Assembly (NCBI GenBank): GCA_003963405.1
Contig: RXIY01000041.1
Location: forward strand, 1-41,081
Reading direction: 5' to 3'
DNA: 41,081 bases
Origin: Hyphomicrobiales bacterium
GTDB lineage: Bacteria > Pseudomonadota > Alphaproteobacteria > Rhizobiales > Beijerinckiaceae
The notes under the pieces were generated by a model. It did not search any database and was not told the origin of the DNA. It worked only from the letters and a program-made list of their open reading frames with translations. The translations under genes were made by a program, and so were the position numbers. Positions 1-7,400 of this stretch are shown in pieces (the first letter of the stretch is position 1; each line of letters opens with the position of its first letter).

Positions 1-1
1 G

Positions 2-643
2 GCGTCGACAGCCTGGGCGCAGAACGCAAACGGCAATCTTGCCTTGAGTCTTGGCCTCGTCCTATTGACCACGCTGCTCAGCCCTGTGTTGACACCGATC
101 GTCCTCCACTCAGTCGCATTTCTGGCCGCAGGAGACTATTCTGAGGACTTGCACGAACTTGCGAGCAATGGCGCGGGCGCATTCCTTGGGGCCTGGGTCA
201 TCCTCCCGTCCCTGCTCGGCATTGCCGGTCATCGGCTGTTGGGAGAGACGGCGGCTGCCTCGATCTCGCCCTATCTGAAGCTCACGAACTCGATCGTACT
301 GATCTTGCTCAATTACTCGAACGCCGCGTTGAGCCTGCCGAAACTCATCTCAGAGCCCGACCTGGACTTCCTCGGAGCGATTCTAGCCATCGTGTGCTTA
401 CTTTGCGCAGCCATGTTTGCAGCCGGCTATCTGATTGCGCAGAGCTTTCGCGCCGACCGCGCCGGCGCCGCGTCATTAATGTTCGGGCTCGGCATGAACA
501 ATAACGGTGCGGGCCTTGTCCTGGCTTCACTCGCGCTATCCGACCATCCGGCGGTGATGATTCCGGTGATCATCTACAACCTAGTGCAGCACTTCTTCGC
601 TTCGCTCGTCGACAAGCTTCTGACATTTAAGTTTCATGATTGA
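2..643 (+). CDS. Bile acid:sodium symporter-like membrane carrier, 5' truncated by window edge
   Basis: The reading frame is open from base 2, so the N-terminal half lies outside the window. The visible 213 residues are strongly hydrophobic, with about six membrane segments. They contain features of the SBF/BASS fold: an early N-x-N-L-A-L-S stretch, an N-S-I-V-L-I-L-L-N-Y-S-N segment, and a G-L-G-M-N-N-N-G-A-G motif near residue 160 that resembles the conserved Asn-rich crossover site of the family. The protein is probably a Na+-coupled organic anion carrier of the inner membrane. Substrate cannot be inferred. The C-terminus (KFHD) looks complete. A decayed rraA-like gene follows directly downstream, so there is no operon partner to guide function. 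Confidence 0.7.
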   Translation, partial: ASTAWAQNANGNLALSLGLVLLTTLLSPVLTPIVLHSVAFLAAGDYSEDLHELASNGAGAFLGAWVILPSLLGIAGHRLLGETAAASISPYLKLTNSIVLILLNYSNAALSLPKLISEPDLDFLGAILAIVCLLCAAMFAAGYLIAQSFRADRAGAASLMFGLGMNNNGAGLVLASLALSDHPAVMIPVIIYNLVQHFFASLVDKLLTFKFHD

Positions 644-654
644 TCCGCCTGGAC

Positions 655-875
655 AGCGTGTCGCCAGATCGTCGCGCGCGAGGGTTATGTGCGCGACTCC
701 CGCGCGCTTGCCGCGCTCGACATTGGCGTGAAAGCGCTGGGCGTCACGACCGCGCAAAACCGCGGCGCGGCAAGGAAACGGCAATTTGCGCGTTAGCTTC
801 GCCGGCGTTCACTTCGACCCGGCGACATTCTCGTCCCCGACCAGGTGTGATCCTGCTGATCAAGGCGCGGGCGTG
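655..875 (+). pseudogene. Decayed RraA-like (aldolase/RNase E regulator fold) gene remnant
   Basis: Three reading frames together spell the C-terminal half of an RraA-family protein. One frame gives EGYVRDSRALAALDIGVKAL (compare V-D-G-x-V-R-D-x-x-A-L-A-A-L-D in the family). The next gives VSFAGVHFDP, and further shifts give GDILVPDQ then GVILLIKARA (family G-V-x-x-x-P-G-D-x-x-x-x-D-x-D-G-V). At least two frameshifts and in-frame stops separate the pieces, and no N-terminal half is visible. RraA-family proteins are either 4-hydroxy-4-methyl-2-oxoglutarate aldolase-like or RNase E inhibitors; this copy should be inactive. Confidence 0.6.
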
Positions 876-954
876 CGTATAAAAGGTCGTTTAATTGAGA
901 ACGGACATCCCTAGGTATTGACATTCCCCCGACATTTACCTCTAGATATTGTCG

Positions 955-1127
955 TTCACGGTCTCTGGACTCGCGTCCGGAGCTAAGAGGGAATCCGGTG
1001 AGCCGCAAGGCGAATCCGGGGCTGCCCCCGCAACTGTAAGCGGCGAGCGCGATCAAAAAGCCACTGGCGCGAAAGCGCCGGGAAGGATGATCCCGCAGCG
1101 ACCCACAAGCCAGGAGACCTGCCGCGA
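955..1127 (+). promoter_or_regulatory. Cobalamin (adenosylcobalamin) riboswitch
   Basis: The segment has the ordered conserved boxes of the cobalamin riboswitch: GGGAATCCGGTG near 990, a GGGGCTGCCCCCGCAACTGTAA block at about 1018-1039, AAGCCACTGG near 1058, and the B12 box AAGCCAGGAGACCTGCC at 1107-1123. The next recognisable gene downstream is the cobinamide-salvage enzyme cbiZ, which fits. About 320 nt separate the aptamer from cbiZ, leaving room for an expression platform. B12 binding would be expected to lower cbiZ expression. Confidence 0.93.
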
Positions 1128-1246
1128 ACGCAGAATCGTCCACGGGCGGGGCGCCCGGAGGCCGCTTGCGGGTTCTGCACGCGTGAAGTCGCAGGACGGC
1201 GCTAGCCGCTTCCCATGTCCTGTCCTCAACGCGAGCGGGGCATCGC

Positions 1247-1351
1247 ATGACGCAGGCGGCGTTCGATTTCGACAAAAACGGCCATCTCGAGCTATTTCAG
1301 GGGCAAAGGCGCCCGCGCGCCCCGCGGGGAAGCTCGGAGGCCGGTGTCTAG
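1247..1351 (+). other. Short unassigned ORF between riboswitch and cbiZ
   Basis: An ATG at 1247 opens a 34-codon frame (MTQAAFDFDKNGHLE...) ending at TAG 1349-1351. It begins 120 nt after the B12 box. It could be the 5' stub of a deleted B12-regulated gene or a leader peptide; it matches nothing I recognise. The remaining bases up to cbiZ show no other gene. Confidence 0.25.
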
Positions 1352-1447
1352 GCGGCCTTCGATCGAGCAAACGCGCGAAGCGCCAATTGACCGCGGTTCC
1401 TCGCAGTTGCAGAAAACCGGTGCATCAATGACAAGCTGTAAGAGATC

Positions 1448-2647
1448 GTGATGCTGTTGAAGACGTTTTTCGAATCCGTTGAGCTGCACCGGGATGACAA
1501 GTTTGTCAGCCTACGGTTTCGCCGTCCCTTCAAGGTGCTCTCGACCTCCGCCTCAAACGGAGGTCTCGCCGATGACCTCGATATCGTGTTCAATCATCAA
1601 TGCTGTGAAGCCATGGGGCACGAGATGCACCAACTCATGAAGGCTCACCGCCACCCCGCAATATACGACTCCCTCCTATTGACCGAACACGATCTTGCCG
1701 CCGCCACTGCTGCAGGGCTCGGCACCGCGGCGAATATGAATAATCTTTGCATCGCTGAAGAGCAATTTCGCGACCTTGCCGTGGCGGCGATCGCGACCGG
1801 CGGCGTCGACGGGAATGCGGCCCGCGCTGGCGATCCGTCGTCCTATTATGAGTTCAGCGGAGTTTTCGAGCGCTTCGGCCCTATTGGGCCCGACCAACAT
1901 GGAACAATCAACGTTATGCTGGTCATCAACACGCCTGTGTCGGATGGCGCGCTCGTTCGCGCGGTGATGACCGCAACGGAGGCCAAAACGGCCTTGTTGC
2001 AGGAGTTGTCGGCGCCCTCGCGGCAATCATCACAGATCGCCACGGGAACTGGCACCGATCAGATTGCCGTGATGGCACCCGCCGATGGACCGCTCGAGCT
2101 AACCTCAGCAGGACATCACAGTAAGCTCGGAGAATTAATCGGCCGTACGGTCCATCGCGCCGTCAAAGACACGCTCGCTTTGCAAAACGGTCTCACGCCA
2201 ATCCGTCAATCTTCCTGCGCCCGATTGCTCGAACGCTTCGGCTGCCAGCCGGACACTTTGTTCGAAGAGATAAGTCGACGCTTGCCGGCTGCAATAGCGG
2301 CGCTGGCCCGGCAAAACGACCACGATCTGGACCGCGACCCATTAACTGTAGCAGCGGTTGCAGCTGTTGTTCATCTTCACGACCAGCTGTCCTGGGGTTT
2401 GTTGCCACAAGCCTGTTGGCCCGATATCGCCTGCCGACACGGGGCCCACATCGCAATTGCTGTCGCCGGACGAACGGAACGGTATACGGATTATTGTAAT
2501 CAACTAGCCAGCACCTCCGGAATTTATGAGCCCAGCAATCTTGCAACGCTCGTGGCGACCGCGCTTGCTATGGGATTTATCGACAAATGGGACAAAACCC
2601 TCATGCGCCTTGACAACGTCGTGACAACGTCCGGATCAGCCGAATAG
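1448..2647 (+). CDS. cbiZ: Adenosylcobinamide amidohydrolase (CbiZ family) with C-terminal extension
   Basis: CbiZ cleaves the aminopropanol side chain of adenosylcobinamide to give adenosylcobyric acid, letting cells salvage imported cobinamide into the cytosolic corrin pathway. Family signatures are visible: VLSTSASNGGL at about residue 30, ATGGVDGNAARAGDP at about 116, INVMLVINTP, the ALVRAVMTATEAKTALLQEL block and TGTGTDQI at about 205. The CbiZ-like core ends near residue 245. The remaining 155 residues are unusual in length and include a TLFEEI segment and a His-rich VAAVVHLHDQL helix. A GTG at 1448 and an ATG at 1451 are both possible starts; AAGAGA lies just upstream. A cobalamin riboswitch precedes it, so repression by B12 is likely. 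Confidence 0.87.
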   Translation: MMLLKTFFESVELHRDDKFVSLRFRRPFKVLSTSASNGGLADDLDIVFNHQCCEAMGHEMHQLMKAHRHPAIYDSLLLTEHDLAAATAAGLGTAANMNNLCIAEEQFRDLAVAAIATGGVDGNAARAGDPSSYYEFSGVFERFGPIGPDQHGTINVMLVINTPVSDGALVRAVMTATEAKTALLQELSAPSRQSSQIATGTGTDQIAVMAPADGPLELTSAGHHSKLGELIGRTVHRAVKDTLALQNGLTPIRQSSCARLLERFGCQPDTLFEEISRRLPAAIAALARQNDHDLDRDPLTVAAVAAVVHLHDQLSWGLLPQACWPDIACRHGAHIAIAVAGRTERYTDYCNQLASTSGIYEPSNLATLVATALAMGFIDKWDKTLMRLDNVVTTSGSAE

Positions 2648-2938
2648 CGGGGCATCTCCGAAGTTCCGCGTGCACAAGTATAGTATCGATTTCTGCCTTT
2701 TCCTGTCGAACCGACGGGGTGGGGCTTATGGACGCGGCGCGGCTGGGCGACCGTTTCGGGGAATGACTCTCGGCCAACGGCAGGCAGCAAAGATCGGATT
2801 CACCGCATTTGATTTAATGCTCTTCCCGTTTTGCCAGGGGCGATCAAAGCGCAAGCAACTCGAAGCAGCGTCATGTTGTGCCTGGGTCGCGACGAAAGCT
2901 TCCGCTCAAGTCATGGAGGCCCGGGGGCAGGAGTCGTC
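2648..2938. other. Intergenic region with no supported gene
   Basis: The space between cbiZ and the tfoX-like gene contains only overlapping open frames without family signatures. No clear hairpin terminator, promoter or RNA gene was seen. Confidence 0.4.
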
Positions 2939-3304
2939 ATGTCGTCTCGACAAAGCACCCTGGACTACATCGTCGAGCAGATGGCGAAGGCGGGCGTGGT
3001 CTCCGCGCGGAAGATGTTCGGGGAATACGGGATCTACTGCGACGGGAAAATGGTCGCCCTCGTCTGGGATGACCAGCTTTTCGTGAAGCAGACTGCTGGG
3101 GGACGGGACTTCATCGGCGACGTCACCGAGGGCGCGCCCTACAAGGGAGCGAAGCCCTGCTTCGTCATCTCGCCGGAGGGATGGGACGACCACGAGTGGC
3201 TCGCGGATCTGATCCGGATTTCGACGGTCGAGTTGCCGGCTCCGGTCAAAAAGCCCCGAGCAAAGAAAGCGCCTCCTGCGACGTCCAGTCGACCTCGCCG
3301 GTGA
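2939..3304 (+). CDS. TfoX N-terminal domain protein
   Basis: This is a 121-residue protein with the TfoX-N fold. The N-terminal helix STLDYIVEQMAKAG is followed by VSARKMFGEYGIYCDGKMVALV, typical of the family (R-x-M-F-G-x-x-G-x-Y). Then come KQTAGGRDFIGDV and APYKGAKPCFVISPEGWDD. Stand-alone TfoX-N proteins are small proteins of uncertain function related to the competence regulator TfoX/Sxy. The ATG at 2939 is chosen because a CAGGAG sequence lies about 10 nt upstream and the family usually starts here. The basic tail (KKPRAKKAP) runs antisense into the 3' end of a thioredoxin-like remnant, so the original C-terminus may have been altered by rearrangement. Confidence 0.85.
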   Translation: MSSRQSTLDYIVEQMAKAGVVSARKMFGEYGIYCDGKMVALVWDDQLFVKQTAGGRDFIGDVTEGAPYKGAKPCFVISPEGWDDHEWLADLIRISTVELPAPVKKPRAKKAPPATSSRPRR

Positions 3305-3418
3305 TGTAGCCGGCGGGGCGTCCTTGCCGGTCGATCACATAGGTGATCGGCATGCCGTAGAGGACGAAGGGTGAGCCGTCCTCGGCGGAGCGGGCGCCCG
3401 AAAGGGGGCGTGTCATCG
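3246..3418 (-). pseudogene. C-terminal remnant of a thioredoxin-like (TlpA/redoxin) protein
   Basis: The minus strand reads FVLYGMPITYVIDRQGRPAG then YITGEVDWTSQEALSLLGAF and stop at 3246-3248. This is the C-terminal third of a TlpA/ResA-type thioredoxin fold: cis-Pro after G-M, strand T-Y-V-I-D, glycine turn, then a D-W-x-S-x-E-A helix. The N-terminal part with the CxxC active site is absent. The fragment overlaps the end of the tfoX-like gene tail to tail. Confidence 0.6.
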
Positions 3419-3457
3419 CTACTCCTGATCTGGAGAGACTGCATTTACGAGGCCCGT

Positions 3458-3560
3458 TTACTCCACCGAAAACTCCCGCATCATGCCCATGCCCTCATGC
3501 TCGAGGTTGTGGCAGTGATATATGAAGCGACCCTTGAAGTCATGGAAAGGGGAGCGAACT
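3458..3560 (-). pseudogene. C-terminal remnant of a multicopper oxidase
   Basis: The minus strand encodes [20 protein letters not shown] continuing [13 protein letters not shown] and TAA at 3458-3460. [13 protein letters not shown] is the type 1/type 3 copper-binding C-terminal motif (HCH...H....M) of laccase/CopA-like multicopper oxidases. An in-frame TGA a few codons upstream and the lack of the other copper motifs show that only the last ~30 residues survive. Confidence 0.8.
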
Positions 3561-3824
3561 GTTCCTGTTCATCGAAGGGGAGACGCTGCGCAGGTTGAAC
3601 CCGCTCGATGCGCTGTGGGTGAGTGGGAAGGGGAGAGAGTGCCGGCTCGTAGATTGATGACAGATTAGAAAACGATGTTCGCGCGCCGCTGCGCTACAGG
3701 CATAATCGATGTTTGGCTTGGCAGCGTCGAGAATAGTAGGCTGACGCGCTATGTACTCTGCTGGAATGGATGGAGGCTTTTTTTGGGAAGACTATTTGAA
3801 GATGGGTGCGCCGGGGCAGGCGAT
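3561..3824. other. Intergenic stretch with an unassigned ORF remnant
   Basis: On the plus strand, about 3557-3657 reads [20 protein letters not shown] followed by WVSGKGREC and stop. It looks like a protein C-terminus, not a random frame, but I cannot assign it with confidence. The rest, up to the receiver gene, has no supported feature. Confidence 0.3.
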
Positions 3825-4244
3825 ATGGGCACTCAGGCGAATGTCCTCATCATCGAGGACGAACCGATGATCGCAGCGGACCTCACGTATATCGTGGAAG
3901 AGCTGGGGCTTCACGTAATTGGCGTGGCGAAGACGAGCGCCGAAGCGGTCGCTCTTGCGAAGCTCGCTTCCGTTAGTCTTGTCTTGAGCGACATGCGGCT
4001 CGCTGACGGCAGCTCGGGCGCACGGGCAGTGGAACAGATCCTTCAGGAACAAGTCGCCGCTGTCATTTTCATCACGGGCTGCGCGCACTTGGTGCCGACC
4101 TCAATGAGGGAATCGGCATTCGTGATCACAAAGCCATATCGCGAAACGGCCGTTAAGGTGACGATCGAACAGGCGCTATCCCGGCGATGTGACTGTCCTA
4201 AGCTTCGCGCGTGCGCCTGTCCGGCTCAGCAGTATCCCGTTTGA
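3825..4244 (+). CDS. Single-domain response regulator (PhyR-type receiver)
   Basis: A stand-alone receiver domain of 139 residues. Acidic pocket NVLIIEDEP, phospho-acceptor Asp in LVLSDMRLADGSSG (about residue 55), Thr in VIFITG and Lys in VITKPY are all present. The sequence resembles the C-terminal receiver of alphaproteobacterial PhyR (L-A-D-G-S-S-G, V-I-F-I-T, I-T-K-P) but has no sigma-like N-terminal domain. It could act as a phosphate sink or protein-interaction regulator with the kinase gene that starts 110 nt downstream. ATG 3825 is chosen because the receiver fold begins right after it. The last ~14 residues (CPKLRACACPAQQYPV) are not part of the fold and contain several cysteines. 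Confidence 0.85.
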   Translation: MGTQANVLIIEDEPMIAADLTYIVEELGLHVIGVAKTSAEAVALAKLASVSLVLSDMRLADGSSGARAVEQILQEQVAAVIFITGCAHLVPTSMRESAFVITKPYRETAVKVTIEQALSRRCDCPKLRACACPAQQYPV

Positions 4245-4354
4245 GCTTGCGCGCAACCGAGACATGGAAGAAGCTGCTCCCATCGCCTTAAGCTTGGGCG
4301 CGACAACTATGGCCGCGCTGGCTTCGAGGTCTGCACGCGCAGATTGAGCCGCCA

Positions 4355-5446
4355 ATGACGATGAGTAAGGATGCCGCCTTTTTAGCCGCTGTCGTCAACG
4401 GCGCGCTGGATGGCATTGTCTCGATCGACGAGAGCGGGCGCATCCTCTCCTTCAACCAGGCGGCAAGCAAGCTGTTCGGCTGTGCGCCCGAGGAGGTAAT
4501 TGGCCAGAGCGTCGCCGTGCTCATGCCGGAGCCGTATCGACGCGAGCACGCGACGTATCTGCGGAACTATCTCACGACCGGAGAGGCGAAGATCATCGGC
4601 ATCGGCCGACAGGTCGAGGGACGACGCAAGGACGGCTCCCTCTTTCCGATCGATCTCGGCGTCGCCGAGATACAAGTCGACGGCCGCCGCTTCTTTATCG
4701 GCTTCATCCACGACTTGAGCGAGCGGCGCAGATTTGAAGCGCATCTGCGAGAACTCCATGCCGACCGACTCGACCTCATGGAGCACATGACGGTTGGACT
4801 GGCGCATGAACTGAAACAGCCATTGGCGGTGATCACTGCCTATCTCAATATCCTAAGCCGACGTCTCAAGGAGCAGCACGTCCCCGCGGACATAGGCGAT
4901 GAGGTAATAACGAAGATTACCGAGCAGGTATTCCGCGTCTCCGATATCGTCGACAACGTGCGCCAGTTCATGACCCACGGCGCGATCGACAAGACGCCGC
5001 AACATCTCAACGACGTCGTTCGCACCGCCTGTGAATTTACCGACGCCATCGCGAAAGAGGCGGGAGTGGCGACCACGGTGCGCCTCGATGCAAGAGACGA
5101 CCTGGTCGTGATTAACAAGGTCCAAATCCAGCAGGTTGTGGTCAATCTCAAGCGCAACGCAATCGAAGCGATTCACGGCTGTCAGCAGCGCGAGATGATC
5201 GTGGCGACCCGGTCTATTGAAGGAAACATGATCCGTGTCGATGTGGTCGATACGGGATGCGGCTTGGCGGAAGCCGTCAGATCGAGATTGTTCAAACCGT
5301 TTACGACGACCAAACCGCAGGGGCTCGGCGTCGGCCTGTCGATTTCGCGTTCGATCATCGAAGACCATAACGGAAAGCTCTGGGCCGAAGATAGTCCCAG
5401 CGGAGGAACCATATTCAGCTTCGTGCTGCCCGTGACGCGCGCATAA
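4355..5446 (+). CDS. FixL-like PAS sensor histidine kinase
   Basis: A 363-residue soluble kinase. Residues ~8-125 form a PAS domain close to the FixL oxygen-sensing type: AVLMPEPYRREHATYLRNYL, then IIGIGRQVEGRRKDGSLFPI. His65 sits where the proximal heme ligand of FixL lies and Arg85 is in the GIGR motif, so heme and O2/redox sensing is plausible but inferred. The DHp domain has the phospho-acceptor His151 in GLAHELKQPL. The catalytic domain has the N box with Asn268 (NLKRNAIEA; Lys is unusual), DTGCG at 299-303 and GLGVGLSISRSII. There are no membrane segments. ATG 4355 or 4361 may be the start. It follows the receiver-only gene and probably works with it or with a distant FixJ-like partner. 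Confidence 0.88.
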   Translation: MTMSKDAAFLAAVVNGALDGIVSIDESGRILSFNQAASKLFGCAPEEVIGQSVAVLMPEPYRREHATYLRNYLTTGEAKIIGIGRQVEGRRKDGSLFPIDLGVAEIQVDGRRFFIGFIHDLSERRRFEAHLRELHADRLDLMEHMTVGLAHELKQPLAVITAYLNILSRRLKEQHVPADIGDEVITKITEQVFRVSDIVDNVRQFMTHGAIDKTPQHLNDVVRTACEFTDAIAKEAGVATTVRLDARDDLVVINKVQIQQVVVNLKRNAIEAIHGCQQREMIVATRSIEGNMIRVDVVDTGCGLAEAVRSRLFKPFTTTKPQGLGVGLSISRSIIEDHNGKLWAEDSPSGGTIFSFVLPVTRA

Positions 5447-5492
5447 TACTTCTGAGACCGCGCGCATCCGTCGGGTGGGTTCGAGCCCCTGA

Positions 5493-5514
5493 ACCTGAGT
5501 CTCGCGACTCAGGT
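5493..5514 (+). terminator. Perfect 9-bp hairpin between kinase gene and DUF3768 gene
   Basis: ACCTGAGTC - TCGC - GACTCAGGT forms a perfect 9-bp stem with a 4-nt loop. It lies 47 nt after the kinase stop and just beyond the 3' end of the leftward DUF3768 gene. No T-run follows, so a Rho-independent terminator is uncertain. Confidence 0.45.
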
Positions 5515-5531
5515 CGGAAGGGGAGAGACGG

Positions 5532-5850
5532 TCAGTACTCCTCAGCGAGCATGACGGGCAGCACGCGTGTCGTCACGACAGGGTTCGTCGGATCGGGGGA
5601 CGCATGGCTGAGATATCGGTCGCAACAGTCGATTTTCCAGAAAATCGTCTTTTCGCCGAAATCGAAGCTGCCGAAGTCGTGTTCGCCGTACGGGTCGTTG
5701 TCCTCCGTGAAGGTGTCGAATGTCGCCACCTGGACAAGAATGCGGCCCTGCGCTTCCTCGGGAAGCGCTGCGATCCCTGACGTGACGATAACCGTTCCGC
5801 CCAGACCCCGTGCGACGGAAGGTGTCGTTGAGCTCAGCGATGGCGCTCAT
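5532..5850 (-). pseudogene. DUF3768 protein, frameshifted
   Basis: DUF3768 proteins (~105 residues) are common in alphaproteobacterial plasmids and integrated elements; function is unknown. The C-terminal two thirds are intact: ATFDTFTEDNDPYGEHDFGS, FDFGEKTIFWKIDCCDRYLS and a VVTTRVLPVMLAEEY end. The expected N-terminus MSAIAELNDTFRRT starts at 5850 but is in another frame. Reading GGTVIVTSGIAALPEEAQGR requires a one-base shift near 5799-5810 in the run GGGTCTGGGCGG. It is either a real frameshift or a sequencing error; the rest of the coding sequence shows no decay, which suggests a recent event. Confidence 0.75.
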
Positions 5851-6034
5851 ACGAAAGTGGGTGAGAGTCGGTAAGTCGACCACTTCCGGGGTCGTCCCGG
5901 AAGATGCCGCAGCAGGCGCGTGCCGACAAGCGCGCGGTCAACGAGCGCAGCCCTTGGCGGCGCGCGGCGGCCGCGACAATGCGGCGATGACGGGGCGGCC
6001 CAGGGCGTGGGAGTATTCTGTGCGCGCGGGCCGA
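5851..6034. other. Short intergenic region without a supported gene
   Basis: GC-rich sequence between the DUF3768 gene and the Lys-rich hypothetical gene, which are both leftward. No signature was recognised. Confidence 0.3.
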
Positions 6035-6589
6035 TCAGTTCTTCTTCTTCGCGGGCTTCTTCGATTTCTCTCCCTTGGCTTCCTTCTTTGTAACCGCTTT
6101 CTTCTTCGTCGGCGGCTTTTCAGGCAACGTCTCGGTGAGCGATTCGATGACTGCGATACCCTCGTCGATTTCCTCGACCCTCCCGACGTGAATGGATTTT
6201 TTCCCGGCCGTGATGGTGACGCCACACGCCTCTACCACTGGCGCGAGGTATTTCGCGGCGTCATGGATGATAGCGAGCGCGACAACAGGGGATGTGACTA
6301 TCTTGAAGAAGTCGTGCCGGGCAGTAGCGATGCTCCAATCCAGATTGCGCCGGCTCTCGTCGAAGCGTCTCTTGCTGGAATGTTCTAAGATCACTTCTTC
6401 GGATAGCGCTTGCGCGTGAACTGCGAGGTCGGTGCACAATGCAAGCCGTTCCTCGTGCCGGCGCAGATATTCATTGCTCCCCGCTGTCCGCACCTCCTCG
6501 GCTCCTCGTCCCTCAGTGCCGTGTGATTGCTCTGAGTATCCGGAGCCGAACTCGATCTCGACGACCGCGCGTTTTCCCTTTGCCATCAT
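6035..6589 (-). CDS. Hypothetical protein with histone H1-like Lys-rich tail
   Basis: 184 residues starting MMAKGKRAVVEIEFGSGYSE. A GGAG sequence lies 5 nt before the ATG at 6589. The middle (residues ~60-150) is a mixed alpha region rich in Arg, His and Glu; it includes a short hydrophobic helix (VVALAIIHDAAKYLAPVVEA). The last ~35 residues are a KKKAVTKKEAKGEKSKKPAK-type tail ending KKKN, similar to bacterial H1-like DNA-binding tails. I do not recognise a family. A nucleic-acid-binding role is inferred only from the tail and from neighbours typical of mobile elements (DUF3768, ArdC). Confidence 0.6.
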   Translation of the reverse strand: MMAKGKRAVVEIEFGSGYSEQSHGTEGRGAEEVRTAGSNEYLRRHEERLALCTDLAVHAQALSEEVILEHSSKRRFDESRRNLDWSIATARHDFFKIVTSPVVALAIIHDAAKYLAPVVEACGVTITAGKKSIHVGRVEEIDEGIAVIESLTETLPEKPPTKKKAVTKKEAKGEKSKKPAKKKN

Positions 6590-6826
6590 GGTGCTCCGTG
6601 GACAGGAGGCGTGGAGCGTAATCCGCCGACTGGCGGCGCCGTAAGCCTGGCGAAGAAGATTACCTGGGGTTGTTGTCGGCCTGAAAGGTAAACATTCCTG
6701 GCGCATCGCTCAGGAAAAGGAAGCGCCGAGTGATCGGGGCCGGGCTCCGCAAAAAGTGAGAGGCGGCCGCCTCCACGAATGGAAGCGACCGCCTCGCTCG
6801 CGTAACTTGAACGCTACCATTATGGT

Positions 6827-7018
6827 TTGCGCCTTACAAGCGCTCTTGCGAACAAATGCAGAACATGTAATATGTCGCTTATGTCGATCATCGAGAGTAA
6901 CAAGGTGCCGGTTGATCGATGGACGCTGCGGATTGTTGTCGAGCGTGGGAGTTTGGCGTTCGAGTGCCGGAACTGTCGGCGACTATCCCAGGTCGATGTG
7001 CTCGCGTTGATTGAGTAA
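6827..7018 (+). CDS. Small putative zinc-ribbon protein
   Basis: A 63-residue frame with TTG start and two CxxC pairs: KCRTCNMS near the N-terminus and AFECRNCRRL near residue 50, a spacing suggesting a Zn ribbon like the small Com-type regulators of phages and elements. If the ATG at 6872 is used the first CxxC is lost, so the TTG (or another) start is preferred. A strong hairpin lies 8 nt after the stop. Function unknown. Confidence 0.45.
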   Translation: MRLTSALANKCRTCNMSLMSIIESNKVPVDRWTLRIVVERGSLAFECRNCRRLSQVDVLALIE

Positions 7019-7025
7019 CATGGAG

Positions 7026-7050
7026 CGGACGGCCTCGAATCGGCCGTCCG
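7026..7050 (+). terminator. 9-bp hairpin after the small Zn-ribbon gene
   Basis: CGGACGGCC - tcgaatc - GGCCGTCCG, a perfect GC-rich stem starting 8 nt after the stop codon at 7018. No T-tract follows, so a termination role is tentative. Confidence 0.45.
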
Positions 7051-7187
7051 TCGGCGGCTGGTATGTCGGCAGTGCGGCGCGAGGAGTCCGCGTGCGCTCG
7101 TTTGTCTGCGCGGAGTGCGTGGCGAACGCGCGTCGGCGCCGGTAGCGCCGCGAGCGGGACGGTAGAACAAAGAGTTCCATCGGAGCG

Positions 7188-7345
7188 TGATTAAATTTTC
7201 TTAATGACTTCGTGCGACTGACGCCATCGCAGGTTCACAATGTTCTGATAGGGAAGATGCATTCCTCGGACGGCTCTCCGCCACGCTCGCGCGCAGCTCT
7301 TGTTTGTGGCGAAGCAGGCAAACATCGAGCAGTGCGGGGCCAGCA
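7188..7345 (+). repeat. Dispersed ~150-bp repeat, copy 1
   Basis: This segment aligns with 19861-20008. The best-conserved blocks are GACGCCATCGCAGGTTCACA, then ATGTYCTGATAGGGAA, the GCTCGCGCGCAGCTCTT block, and a GGCRAACATCGAG end. The blocks occur in the same order and spacing, with mismatches between them. It lies directly upstream of the hypothetical gene at 7401 and could carry its promoter. Both copies lie near mobile-element-type genes; the second is cut off by an IS6 end. Confidence 0.7.
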
Positions 7346-7400
7346 CAAAACCAAACGACGAAATATGGTCGCTGTGGGCGGCCGTGGAGGAGTCATTCCC

